This document shows, piece by piece, positions 17,045 through 25,754 of a DNA stretch of 64,000 bases. The translations under genes and the position numbers were made by a program. Numbering within the stretch: position 1 is the first letter of the stretch; the number at the start of each line of letters is the position of its first letter. The notes under the pieces are model-generated. The model worked only from the letters and a program-made list of their open reading frames with translations. It was not told the DNA's origin and did not search any database. This stretch comes from Firmicutes bacterium AM31-12AC (GTDB lineage: Bacteria > Bacillota > Clostridia > Lachnospirales > Lachnospiraceae): positions 25,931 through 89,930 of the forward strand of contig QUJA01000011.1 in assembly GCA_003480425.1 (NCBI GenBank), written 5' to 3'.

Positions 17045-20000
17045 ATTTTTTATAAAACGCTTTTCCGATATCTTCCGGTGCTTTTCCACCTTTTTCTACT
17101 AATTGAATACGAATTGCTTCCATTTGACGTGCATATCCTTCACTTCCTGCTTTTTCTCCATTTTTTGCCCAACCGAGCCAGCCAAACTCACTGGAATGAA
17201 CTTGATAATACACATCATATTTTTCAGCCATTTCTCCCGTAAGCTCAATACAGATTGCTTCCATCTCTTTATTTCTACCTACAGTTCCACTAACAGTACC
17301 ATTTGACACGTAGCTTTGCCAACCGATATCCTGAATATGACTCTTATACTTAATTCCACCCGAATATTCCGGATATTTCAAATCTATCTGGATTGCTTCT
17401 ACTTGTTTATTTTGCCCTGTTGTTCCTGCCAATTCTCCATTCTTAACTGCTGCCTGCCATCCTATATTTTCTACATGTGTGCTATATTCTACTATTGTAT
17501 TTTTCTTTTTAAATGAACTTTGTCCATTTTCTATAGTAGGAGTTCCTTTTGGTACAATTAAAATTTGAATTGCCTCTATCTTAAGAGCATAATTCATCGT
17601 TCCGGCAGTCTCTCCATTTTTTGCCCAACCGAGCCACCCCAAATCCTGCACATGTACCCGATAATATATATCGTAATTATTTTTCTGATTTCCGGTAAGC
17701 GTCATTTCAATTGCTTCCATACGACGATTTTGTCCGGTTGTTCCTGTTATCTCTCCATCCTTATGATAATCCTGCCATCCGATATTCTCTAAATACGAAC
17801 GATATTTCACTCCCAATAAATTAGATTTTACATTCAAAATCATGGCTTCTATTTTTTTGTTCTGTCCGGTTGTTCCCGCTATCTTACTTCCCAGAACCTC
17901 GTTCTGCCATCCGACATCCTGTACATGTGCAGAATATCCAATTTTGACTGTATTAATCTGATATGGAGTCTCTGTTCCACCTGGTGCTGCTGTTCCTTTT
18001 GGCAATAATGCAATCTGAACCGCCTGCAATGCATAATTATATCCTTGTGTTCCGGCTAATTCTCCATTTTTAGCCCAATCCATCCAGCCAATATTCGTCA
18101 CATGCACCCTATAGTAAAGATCATAATTTGATGCAGCATCGCCTGTCAGTTTTAATTTAATTGCCTCTAGATTTTTTGCTTGTCCAACAGTTCCTCCTAC
18201 CTCTCCATTAGACACGCTATCCATCCAACCAATATCCTGTGCATGCACCTGGTATTCAACCCCTAAATTTGCAACACCCGAAATATTTATTTTCATTGCC
18301 TCCATTGGAAGATTTTTCCCTGTGGTTCCCATCATCTGTCCATTTTTAGCGCAATCCATCCAACCAATCTCACGTACATGTGCACTGTATTCTATTGCTC
18401 CTGCCAGTTCCGTTGGTACCGCTATTGCTCCACTACCTAATGAATTATCTGGTTTATTTTCATTTCCACCTGATTCTCCTGAGCCACCTGAATTTCCGGA
18501 ACCTGTTAAGACATTCTTCACGTACCCCGAACTAACATATGCATACATACTAGAAAAATCATAATTTCCTGCATCCGAAACAGTGGTACGATTTGTTGTT
18601 AACGCAGCATCACTTTGTACTTTATAAAAATTGCCTTGGCTTGAATCTAAAATAATAAATGCCTGATTTGAATAATTTTTTGTTGTGTGAATTACAGTAG
18701 ATGAGCCATTCGCCTCTGTCCGAACATTTAAATCTGTATGTTCATTTCCTATCACGTCTTTTATCCCTATGGTATAACGATTACTGTCTTTATTCCCATA
18801 TATTTTATCAATCATCCAGGCAACATTGGCATTCTTTTCTCCCCAGTATGGATCTGACGCATATCTTACATTCATCCCGCTTCCTTTATTACCGAGATAT
18901 CCCCCTGAATATACCCAGTTTTTAGGGTTTAGATATCTTTTTGACATATATGTCTCTGTAAATGTTTTAATACATGCATCAATACTTTCATATGCGTTTG
19001 CACTCTGTCCCGGAGCTGCATCCACAGCATTTAAGCCAAACAGATTGTTTTTCTCCTGTGCAATGCTACTTTTTCCCCACGCACTTTCATTTGCTGCAAT
19101 TCCAACTGCAATTAATGCATTTACTCCGTATGTGTTTTGATAATTTTTAAACATATCCCCTGTATTACTCATTTTATATCCAGCTGCTTTGCTATTTATA
19201 ATTTCATTTAATTGAGCTGCTGAATATACTGTTTTGCTTCGTAAAGGAAGATATTGATAATAATTATAATATGGTGAAGAACTGTTAATCGAATTTGTTC
19301 TTACTCCTGCCTTATAATCATCCAGCATATTTGAAAATCTGTCTCTTGTATAGAAATAATGTCCGTCATAACTATAATATTGTACACCTTCTGACAAATA
19401 CGATGGTGCCGGTCCGTTATCCAATGATGTGATATAATTTCCTTGTGTAATATTTGTCGTAATATTATGTATTAACCGACCTGCACTGACAGCATAATAA
19501 CTGACAGATGATGCACTGTTCACACTTACAACCTGTACATCATTTGCATCAACTAGCCCTGTAACTCCTGATAACAAAAATTTCACTTTTCCATTTTCTG
19601 TCCCAAGATATGCTGCATCAGCACCATATGCCCCACAAGTATACCCGGCGTTACCGGTTCCAACTTCGGTGTATGTTGTTACCACTGCTCCTTTTGTATT
19701 AAAGTTAACTATCTTTCCATCATTACTCAATAAATCAATCTCAAGCAGTCCCGACTCATCCGGTGCTTCCGAAACATTACCTTCTTCATCCATACTCGTT
19801 ATCGTTTCGTCTTCTCGTACTTCAAACTCTGCTGTGTTGGGTTCTCCTGAATTTGTAAATTCACCAGTAATATCTTCTGTTTCTTTTGTTGCCTCGTTTT
19901 CCGTCTTTTCCAAGCTACTATCCTCAGTTGCTTGGATTGATTCTTGATCAAAGTCAACCGCACCAACATCTATTCCACTGGCCATAACAGTTAGTATCAA

Positions 20001-20045
20001 CATACATATGCTCAACATCCAACTTATTCTTCTTTTGTGTTTCAT
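17043..20045 (-). CDS. Secreted GH73-type N-acetylglucosaminidase with nine ChW repeats
   Basis: 1000 residues. The ATG at 20045 follows GGAGGAGG. A signal peptide covers about residues 1-30 and an acidic linker about 31-95. A glucosaminidase (GH73, peptidoglycan hydrolase) domain covers about 265-410, with the catalytic Glu in IGIAANESAWGKSS or close by and NNLFGLNA. An SH3-like stretch follows (about 420-515), then a Gly/Ser linker. Nine ChW repeats (about 550-990) fall into three groups of three like those of the ChW/transglutaminase protein. It probably cleaves peptidoglycan during growth or separation, with the repeats anchoring it to the wall. Confidence 0.87.
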   Translation of the reverse strand: MKHKRRISWMLSICMLILTVMASGIDVGAVDFDQESIQATEDSSLEKTENEATKETEDITGEFTNSGEPNTAEFEVREDETITSMDEEGNVSEAPDESGLLEIDLLSNDGKIVNFNTKGAVVTTYTEVGTGNAGYTCGAYGADAAYLGTENGKVKFLLSGVTGLVDANDVQVVSVNSASSVSYYAVSAGRLIHNITTNITQGNYITSLDNGPAPSYLSEGVQYYSYDGHYFYTRDRFSNMLDDYKAGVRTNSINSSSPYYNYYQYLPLRSKTVYSAAQLNEIINSKAAGYKMSNTGDMFKNYQNTYGVNALIAVGIAANESAWGKSSIAQEKNNLFGLNAVDAAPGQSANAYESIDACIKTFTETYMSKRYLNPKNWVYSGGYLGNKGSGMNVRYASDPYWGEKNANVAWMIDKIYGNKDSNRYTIGIKDVIGNEHTDLNVRTEANGSSTVIHTTKNYSNQAFIILDSSQGNFYKVQSDAALTTNRTTVSDAGNYDFSSMYAYVSSGYVKNVLTGSGNSGGSGESGGNENKPDNSLGSGAIAVPTELAGAIEYSAHVREIGWMDCAKNGQMMGTTGKNLPMEAMKINISGVANLGVEYQVHAQDIGWMDSVSNGEVGGTVGQAKNLEAIKLKLTGDAASNYDLYYRVHVTNIGWMDWAKNGELAGTQGYNYALQAVQIALLPKGTAAPGGTETPYQINTVKIGYSAHVQDVGWQNEVLGSKIAGTTGQNKKIEAMILNVKSNLLGVKYRSYLENIGWQDYHKDGEITGTTGQNRRMEAIEMTLTGNQKNNYDIYYRVHVQDLGWLGWAKNGETAGTMNYALKIEAIQILIVPKGTPTIENGQSSFKKKNTIVEYSTHVENIGWQAAVKNGELAGTTGQNKQVEAIQIDLKYPEYSGGIKYKSHIQDIGWQSYVSNGTVSGTVGRNKEMEAICIELTGEMAEKYDVYYQVHSSEFGWLGWAKNGEKAGSEGYARQMEAIRIQLVEKGGKAPEDIGKAFYKK

Positions 20046-20077
20046 CAACTTCCTCCTCCCACTTTCCTACAATATTT

Positions 20078-20106
20078 ATTCTAATTCCCATCTTAACATA
20101 ATTCAA
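20078..20106 (-). promoter_or_regulatory. Promoter of the ChW glucosaminidase
   Basis: Minus strand TTGAAT (20101-20106), 17 bases, TAGAAT (20078-20083), about 33 bases before the ATG. Each box differs from consensus by one or two bases. Confidence 0.65.
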
Positions 20107-20132
20107 CTTTTTCGTCATCTGTAAAGATAGCA

Positions 20133-20166
20133 AAAAGAACAGTTTCATCATCGAAACTGTTCTTTT
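20133..20166 (-). terminator. Terminator after the LtaS-like gene
   Basis: AAAAGAACAGTTTC (20133-20146), six-base loop, and its perfect complement (20153-20166), just past the stop at 20172. Confidence 0.88.
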
Positions 20167-20171
20167 AAATG

Positions 20172-22016
20172 CTAATTAATAGTTTTTGTCTGCCCAGTAA
20201 CTATGGTTGGGGTTCCCAACTCATCTATTACATATATATGAACATTATAATCTCCTGGATTTTCTCCATAATCTGCCACATACAAATCCGTATAATAACT
20301 TCCATCATCTAGTTGATATAATTCTACCCACTGTAAGTCACTCTGATCTGCTTCTTTCCATACTGCTGCCATAACAGACTGAATATTCCCTGGTACATTA
20401 CTTATATTTGTTACTGATATCGGTAAACTACTATAATTGTAATCATAATCCCCTATCGACAACTCTGCTGACGGAATATTTTCTTCCTGTACTGTCTGCG
20501 TTCCTATATCAGTCTCTACTTCTCGTATATCCCCCAGCTTCTCCATCATTTTTGATTTTTTCTTTAACTCTGACTCCATCTTATCGATTCCAAAACGTTC
20601 TGTTAATGTCTGAGTTGATGAAAATAAATTTGTACCCAGGCCGAGACGATTTCCATCAATTTTAACTCCCAATGCAGCCAACGTTGTCGGGAAATTATCA
20701 AATGTTGTATAACTTCTCTTCTCTGTTGTTTCAAGTTCCGCTACCGGATTAATATATGTAGTATAAACTTTTCTTGTATAATCGTCATCTACATCTTCAC
20801 AAAAATCCTTATCCATTGTTGGATGATCTCCAGCAATAACAATCGTTGTGTTTTCATAAAAATCTTGTTGTTGAATCCAGTCAACCAATTCTTTCACCTG
20901 TCTGCTCGAACATGCCATAACATTTGCATACTGATTGTCTCCAAATTCATCTGTACACAATTCACATGGGTATCCATCTTCAAAATGTGTATCTACCGTC
21001 AACATTGTAAAATTAAATGGGGTGCTTTGCTGTGATAGTTCTGTTAATTTATCTTTTGCAAAGCTAAATAACTTCTCATCTTCATATCCCCACCATACAC
21101 GATAATCCGGTGGAATCAGACCATTTTCACTTGCATAGTTATAATCATAAATATTATAATTTCCATGCTCTGTAAAATATAATCTTCTTCCTCCAAAGGT
21201 TGCATCTGAACCAATCATAAGATTCTGGCAATACCCTGCGCTCTCCAGAATATCACCTAAAGTAACTGCTCCTGCAAAAAAATGTTCCTGTGTATTCATA
21301 TCATTTCCATCAATGGAAATACTCAATGGTATACCTGACGTATGTGCAAACATAGCACCCATTGTCCAGGTTGCGCCTGTCATTGCATAACCACCATTCA
21401 GTTCTTTATCTTCCCCGGAAAAATCTTCGTTTTCCTGTGCTAACTCTGTAAGTTCCGGAATTACGTTCTTATCAAATGCACCACCATTTTCTTTGTCTGC
21501 ATATGTCATTTCCATTGATTCTAAGAAGATATAAATTAAATTTCTCTTTTGCTCTGGAAATGTCAATGCTACATCGGCCGGGTCAACATAATTATCATCA
21601 ATAAACGATGAATATGTGCTTTGTCCATCCACAAAACTTCCAACATCTAATTCATTCCATGCTCCATGCACTGAAACTCCACTTACAATTATCGGAACAA
21701 TGATAGATGCCCCCATAACAACATACCAACGTTTTTTTGTTCTCCATGCAATAAATAAAATTACGACTAATAACAACATCAAAATAGCCGGTACTGCACA
21801 TACATCCAGATATTCCTGAATCATTCCATCATTTGTTCCCTCTAATGGAGCTGTCATATGGTATACTAATTCATCCATTGTTAGATTTGTCCATGTTTTA
21901 AACATCCATTTAATACTAAAATATAACAATGTTCCTATAGTCGATAGTAATGCCCCTAAAACAGCTCCGATTATTAATAATATTTTCTTTACCTTTTCTC
22001 GAATCTCCACTTTCAT
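20172..22016 (-). CDS. LtaS-like phosphoglycerol transferase / membrane sulfatase-fold enzyme
   Basis: 614 residues. Three membrane segments lie in the first 125 residues (about 12-34, 72-88, 93-113), then a large extracellular alkaline-phosphatase-superfamily domain. Metal-site motifs are visible: IFLESMEM, the candidate nucleophile Thr in MTGATWTMGAM, VDTHFEDG, and VIAGDHPTMD. LtaS enzymes polymerise glycerol phosphate from phosphatidylglycerol onto a glycolipid. Classic LtaS has five membrane segments, so this is a relative rather than a strict orthologue. It may decorate a glycan with phosphoglycerol. The polymer it makes could be what the dlt operon D-alanylates. Confidence 0.83.
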   Translation of the reverse strand: MKVEIREKVKKILLIIGAVLGALLSTIGTLLYFSIKWMFKTWTNLTMDELVYHMTAPLEGTNDGMIQEYLDVCAVPAILMLLLVVILFIAWRTKKRWYVVMGASIIVPIIVSGVSVHGAWNELDVGSFVDGQSTYSSFIDDNYVDPADVALTFPEQKRNLIYIFLESMEMTYADKENGGAFDKNVIPELTELAQENEDFSGEDKELNGGYAMTGATWTMGAMFAHTSGIPLSISIDGNDMNTQEHFFAGAVTLGDILESAGYCQNLMIGSDATFGGRRLYFTEHGNYNIYDYNYASENGLIPPDYRVWWGYEDEKLFSFAKDKLTELSQQSTPFNFTMLTVDTHFEDGYPCELCTDEFGDNQYANVMACSSRQVKELVDWIQQQDFYENTTIVIAGDHPTMDKDFCEDVDDDYTRKVYTTYINPVAELETTEKRSYTTFDNFPTTLAALGVKIDGNRLGLGTNLFSSTQTLTERFGIDKMESELKKKSKMMEKLGDIREVETDIGTQTVQEENIPSAELSIGDYDYNYSSLPISVTNISNVPGNIQSVMAAVWKEADQSDLQWVELYQLDDGSYYTDLYVADYGENPGDYNVHIYVIDELGTPTIVTGQTKTIN

Positions 22017-22046
22017 CTTCTGAATTCTTCCCTATCTTTCCCTTTC

Positions 22047-22307
22047 TTACCCAATCTTTATACTCGGTATATTATCCCCCTCCGGAAACATAGACAACTG
22101 CGGACTCACCTTCGCAAATGTAGTCTCTCTGCTTTCCAATGCAGCCTCCTCTGTTCCAAACAGCTCGTGATCTTTAAATCTTAACGCCCCACAGGCACCA
22201 ATCCGCTGAACAATACATTCATCCCCATGACGGCCCATCACTTTGACTTTTGTTGCATATTTATTATCTTCTAATATGTAGCAAATATCTCCTGATACGT
22301 ACTTCAT
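22047..22307 (-). CDS. Small conserved-looking protein, function unknown
   Basis: 86 residues, no signal or membrane segment. The sequence starts MKYVSGDICYILEDN and has VQRIGACGALRFKDHELFGTEEAA in the middle, compatible with a small beta-rich fold. It has a good AGAAAGAGG ribosome site and lies 30 bp before the LtaS-like gene, so the two may be co-transcribed. No family is recognised. Confidence 0.6.
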   Translation of the reverse strand: MKYVSGDICYILEDNKYATKVKVMGRHGDECIVQRIGACGALRFKDHELFGTEEAALESRETTFAKVSPQLSMFPEGDNIPSIKIG

Positions 22308-22417
22308 TATTTCATCCTCTTTCTTGTACTCACATCAAACTCGGTTGTATTATATAAATTTATCCTTCAACCAAATAATTTTACATATTCTTAAATACAA
22401 TATCACATTTTCTTAAA

Positions 22418-22463
22418 AAAAGCAAAAACAGATGTGCTTTTTCACACATCTGTTTTTGCTTTT
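22418..22463 (-). terminator. Terminator of the nadB-nadC-niaR operon
   Basis: A 19-base stem (22418-22436 with 22445-22463) with an eight-base loop and flanking A/T runs. It begins right at the niaR stop codon and is nearly symmetric, so it may work in both directions. Confidence 0.9.
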
Positions 22464-22975
22464 TAATTAGCAGTAACTAAAAAACCTTTTTCCTGTAATG
22501 CTTCTTCAATCATATCTAATGTTTCTTCACTGTCTGCCACAACTTTATGATAATGATAATTTGATGTAATATTTTTCAATGGACTTGACTTACCGCTTTT
22601 TATATCACCAATAAAATCTTTTGCCTTTTTTCTGGAATTAATATTCAGTTCAGCTTCCATTTGTCCATATACTTTATGATTCACTATCACATTTGCCACA
22701 GTCCCACCAAGATCTACAATGGAATACAGTTCTTCTTCTGTCTGTTCATCTGTATGCTGCACCTTAAATACCCTGTTTACACTGATCGGCTCATTTAAAA
22801 GATATCCTCTATGGGTTGATATAATATCATATCCTGCTGCCCGGATAAGTGCGATATCCTGTACAATGACCTGTCTGCTTACTTCAAATTCTTTTGCAAG
22901 CATAGTTCCCGATACCGGTACAGCATTCTTCTTGATCCGTTCAACAATTTGATTTCTACGCTCTGTTCCGCTCAT
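22463..22975 (-). CDS. niaR: NAD biosynthesis transcriptional repressor NiaR
   Basis: 170 residues from the ATG at 22975, which follows GGAGG by five bases; a TTG four codons earlier overlaps that site. An N-terminal winged helix (RRNQIVERIKKNAVPVSGTMLAKEFEVSRQVIVQDIALIRAAG) is followed by a 3H domain of about 100 residues with conserved His residues (HKVYGQ, YHYHKVV) that bind nicotinic acid and metal. NiaR represses NAD synthesis genes when niacin is present. It sits 20 bp behind nadC in the operon it should control, and a matching operator is seen at 25278-25297. Confidence 0.9.
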   Translation of the reverse strand: MSGTERRNQIVERIKKNAVPVSGTMLAKEFEVSRQVIVQDIALIRAAGYDIISTHRGYLLNEPISVNRVFKVQHTDEQTEEELYSIVDLGGTVANVIVNHKVYGQMEAELNINSRKKAKDFIGDIKSGKSSPLKNITSNYHYHKVVADSEETLDMIEEALQEKGFLVTAN

Positions 22976-22995
22976 AACACCCTCCAAGACACTTT

Positions 22996-23853
22996 CTACT
23001 TATTTACAGCATGAAGATTTTTCAGCGAAATATCCATAATTGGTGCTGAGTGTGTCAGTGCACCGCTGGAAATATAATCTACTCCAAGTGCTGTCAAACG
23101 ACCAATGTTTTCTTTTGTCACGTTTCCAGAACACTCTGTCTCCGCTCTTCCGTCAATGATCTTGATTGCTTCCTGCATTTCTTCTGTTGACATGTTGTCT
23201 AACATAATGATATCTGCACCGGCTTCGACAGCCTCTTTTACCATATCAAGATTCTCTACTTCTATTTCAATCTTACGTACAAATGGTGCGTATTCTTTAG
23301 CCATCTCTACTGCTTTTGTAACACTTCCGGCCGCCCCGATATGATTATCTTTTAAAAGTACGCCGTCAGACAAATTGTAACGGTGATTGTATCCGCCACC
23401 TACACGAACTGCATATTTTTCAAAAATACGCATATTCGGTGTTGTTTTTCTTGTATCCAGCAATTTTGTTTTGCTTCCTTTGAGCAAGTCTGCTACAGAA
23501 TGGGTATACGTTGCAATTCCGCTCATTCTCTGCAGATAATTCAATGCAACACGTTCACCTGACAGAAGCACACGAATATCTCCATATACTTTTCCCATCA
23601 GCTGTTTGTTTTTCACTTCGTCTCCATCTTTGCAATAGAATTCAACTCTCACTTTATCATCGAGAAGCTCAAATACTCGTTTAAAAACATCTAATCCCGC
23701 AATCACGCCGTCCTGCTTGCAGATTAAATCCACTTCTCCGTCTACAGCCTCTCTCATAACAGCATTTGTTGTCACATCCTCACTTGATATATCCTCACGT
23801 AATGCCTCCAGAATCAACTGATCTACCTGTAATGTTGTTGTAATCTTATTCAT
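22996..23853 (-). CDS. nadC: Quinolinate phosphoribosyltransferase (nicotinate-nucleotide pyrophosphorylase)
   Basis: 285 residues from the ATG at 23853, preceded by GGAGAAACGAC. A longer reading to 23988 runs into nadB and is rejected. Family motifs: REDISSEDVTT near the start, LNYLQRMSGIAT, LLDTRKTTPNMR, GGGYNHRYNLSDGVLLKDNH and IMLDNM. The enzyme joins quinolinate and PRPP to give nicotinate mononucleotide with loss of CO2. It follows nadB by 62 bp. Confidence 0.95.
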   Translation of the reverse strand: MNKITTTLQVDQLILEALREDISSEDVTTNAVMREAVDGEVDLICKQDGVIAGLDVFKRVFELLDDKVRVEFYCKDGDEVKNKQLMGKVYGDIRVLLSGERVALNYLQRMSGIATYTHSVADLLKGSKTKLLDTRKTTPNMRIFEKYAVRVGGGYNHRYNLSDGVLLKDNHIGAAGSVTKAVEMAKEYAPFVRKIEIEVENLDMVKEAVEAGADIIMLDNMSTEEMQEAIKIIDGRAETECSGNVTKENIGRLTALGVDYISSGALTHSAPIMDISLKNLHAVNK

Positions 23854-23915
23854 GTCGTTTCTCCATTCTATACATAATTTTTCTTTGATTTTACAATCTA
23901 AAACTTCATCAACTT

Positions 23916-25136
23916 TTACGCTCTGATTTTTTCGTCCTCGGATTCTTCTGCTTCCACGTATGGTGTAAATGGATTTTCTCCACCGCAAATCTTCGTTGCT
24001 GCTCTCTGCGCAAATACAAGGCTTTCTAACAAAGAATTGCTTGCGAGACGATTCGCCCCATGAACTCCATTACAGCTTGTCTCTCCAACTGCATACAAAT
24101 GTGGCATGGATGTTCTGCTGTCTGAATCAACCCATACACCGCCCATAAAGTAATGCTGTGCCGGAACAACAGGGATACATTCTTTTGTAACATCGTATCC
24201 TTCTTCCAGACAATGCTGATAAATATTTGGAAAATGATTCAGAATTGTCTCTTTATCGATGTGCTCCATTGATAACCAGACATAATCTGTTCCATCTTTC
24301 TGCATTTGTTCATGAATTGCCTTTGTCACTACGTCTCGAGGAAGCAATTCATTTACAAACCGCTCCATATTCTTGTTATATAATATAGCACCTTCACCTC
24401 GTACAGATTCGGAAATCAAAAATCTTCTTCCCGGCTTTTTGGAATATAATGTAGTCGGATGAATCTGTACATAATCCAAATGTTCCAGACGGATTCCATG
24501 CTTTTTGGATATTTCCAGTGCGTCTCCTGTAAGATGTGGGAAATTTGTAGAATGTTTATATAATCCGCCGATTCCACCACTTGCCCAGATTGTATCCGGT
24601 GCATAGATTTCAATTAAATCTCCGGCTTTCTCTGCTATGATTCCTTTGCATTCACCATCTTCTACCAATATGTCTGTCATAGTCGTATATTCATATATTG
24701 TTACATTATCCAGCTTTTTCACCTGTGCAAGTAATTTGCTCGTAATCTCTTTTCCTGTCACATCCTCATGAAACAGAATACGTGGCTTGGAATGTGCTCC
24801 TTCTCTTGTGTATGCAAACTCTCCGCCTTCCAGGCGTTCAAAGTCTACACCATATTGTACCAGTTCTTCAATGATTTGGCGAGAGCTTCGAATCATAATA
24901 TCAACAGATTCTTTACGATTCTCATAATGTCCTGCCTTCATTGTATCTTCAAAGTAACTGTAATAGTCATCCTTATCATGGAGTACACAAATTCCTCCCT
25001 GTGCTAAAAAAGAATCACTACTCTCCAGATCTGCCTTTGTGATCATAACTATTTTTTTATCTCTTGGCAGATTCAACGCACTGAACAATCCTGCAACTCC
25101 TGTTCCTACGATTACAACATCTGCATCTATTCTCAT
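23916..25136 (-). CDS. nadB: L-aspartate oxidase, short form
   Basis: 406 residues from the ATG at 25136 (AAAGAGG seven bases upstream). It has the FAD dinucleotide-binding motif VVIVGTGVAGLFSALNL at the N-terminus, SSDSFLAQGGI, the FAD-binding-2 core and HGANRLASNSLLE near the end. It oxidises aspartate to iminoaspartate, the first step toward quinolinate. The C-terminal helical domain of the roughly 530-residue E. coli enzyme is missing, as in other short clostridial forms. No nadA (quinolinate synthase) lies in this operon; it must be elsewhere or absent. Confidence 0.92.
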   Translation of the reverse strand: MRIDADVVIVGTGVAGLFSALNLPRDKKIVMITKADLESSDSFLAQGGICVLHDKDDYYSYFEDTMKAGHYENRKESVDIMIRSSRQIIEELVQYGVDFERLEGGEFAYTREGAHSKPRILFHEDVTGKEITSKLLAQVKKLDNVTIYEYTTMTDILVEDGECKGIIAEKAGDLIEIYAPDTIWASGGIGGLYKHSTNFPHLTGDALEISKKHGIRLEHLDYVQIHPTTLYSKKPGRRFLISESVRGEGAILYNKNMERFVNELLPRDVVTKAIHEQMQKDGTDYVWLSMEHIDKETILNHFPNIYQHCLEEGYDVTKECIPVVPAQHYFMGGVWVDSDSRTSMPHLYAVGETSCNGVHGANRLASNSLLESLVFAQRAATKICGGENPFTPYVEAEESEDEKIRA

Positions 25137-25259
25137 TACGAAACCTCTTTCTAATATGCTGAATTTATTGTACAAATTTCCATCTTGGTTTGATTCATTT
25201 CTCTGCACATTTATTGCTGCTTACCTTATCTCTGCTAAGCAGTCACGCATATTGTTGTC

Positions 25260-25297
25260 ATTATAGCATCCGCCTTTACATCTGACAAGACAGATGT
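25260..25297 (-). promoter_or_regulatory. nadB promoter overlapped by NiaR-type operator
   Basis: Minus strand TTGTCA (25283-25288), 17 bases, TATAAT (25260-25265). The -35 box lies in the middle of a palindrome at 25278-25297 with arms ACATCTG and CAGATGT around ACAAGA. This agrees with the Firmicute NiaR box pattern (ACA-rich half sites around TGTC/GACA). A bound repressor would block the -35 contact. Confidence 0.82.
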
Positions 25298-25402
25298 TGT
25301 ACAAATCTTTACAGGTATTTTACACATTCATATTTCATTTTATACAAAATAATCTTTCTATTTTTTAAACTGCGAAACATATACCAAACTCTTATAAATT
25401 GA

Positions 25403-25436
25403 AAAATGAGAATACAGTTTCCTGCATTCTCATTTT
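25403..25436 (-). terminator. Terminator after the small partner of the HipA-like kinase
   Basis: AAAATGAGAAT (25403-25413), a loop of twelve bases, and ATTCTCATTTT (25426-25436). It lies about 20 bases past the stop at 25455. Confidence 0.82.
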
Positions 25437-25454
25437 ATATCTTATTTTTTTATT

Positions 25455-25745
25455 CTACTTTATTTCTCTTGCCGTCGTATTTATTGTCTTTCGATAGTTT
25501 TCAGCTATTTGCAATCCTTCTACAAATCTGCATGCCTGTTCATAATAGTAATTAATTGCCGTACGAAATACATTTTGTCGCTTACCCTCCAGAAGATCTT
25601 TCCCAAATACAATCTCCCGCTGATATGGAACTTTTCTGGAATCATACTTCACATAATTTTGCTGATTATCCAAATTCACAATTAACTGTATATCTTTTCC
25701 TATTGTAAGGATATTTCCATCTCTTGTAACCTGTGCCTCCTGCAT
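25455..25745 (-). CDS. Small protein paired with the HipA-like kinase, unknown function
   Basis: 96 residues, no signal peptide or membrane segment. The N-terminal half looks beta-rich (TRDGNILTIGKDIQLIVNL), the C-terminal half helical (NVFRTAINYYYEQACRFVEGLQIAENYRKT). It starts 9 bp after the kinase stop codon and the pair is closed by a terminator, so the two form a unit. It has no recognisable helix-turn-helix and is not HipB-like. It could be a neutralising partner or a substrate; this is inference from position only. Confidence 0.6.
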   Translation of the reverse strand: MQEAQVTRDGNILTIGKDIQLIVNLDNQQNYVKYDSRKVPYQREIVFGKDLLEGKRQNVFRTAINYYYEQACRFVEGLQIAENYRKTINTTAREIK

Positions 25746-25754
25746 ATAATCACC

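Noticed and set aside
23854..23988. Longer nadC start overlapping nadB
   Set aside because: The ATG at 23853 has its own ribosome site and gives the usual protein length; the extension is nadB sequence in another frame.
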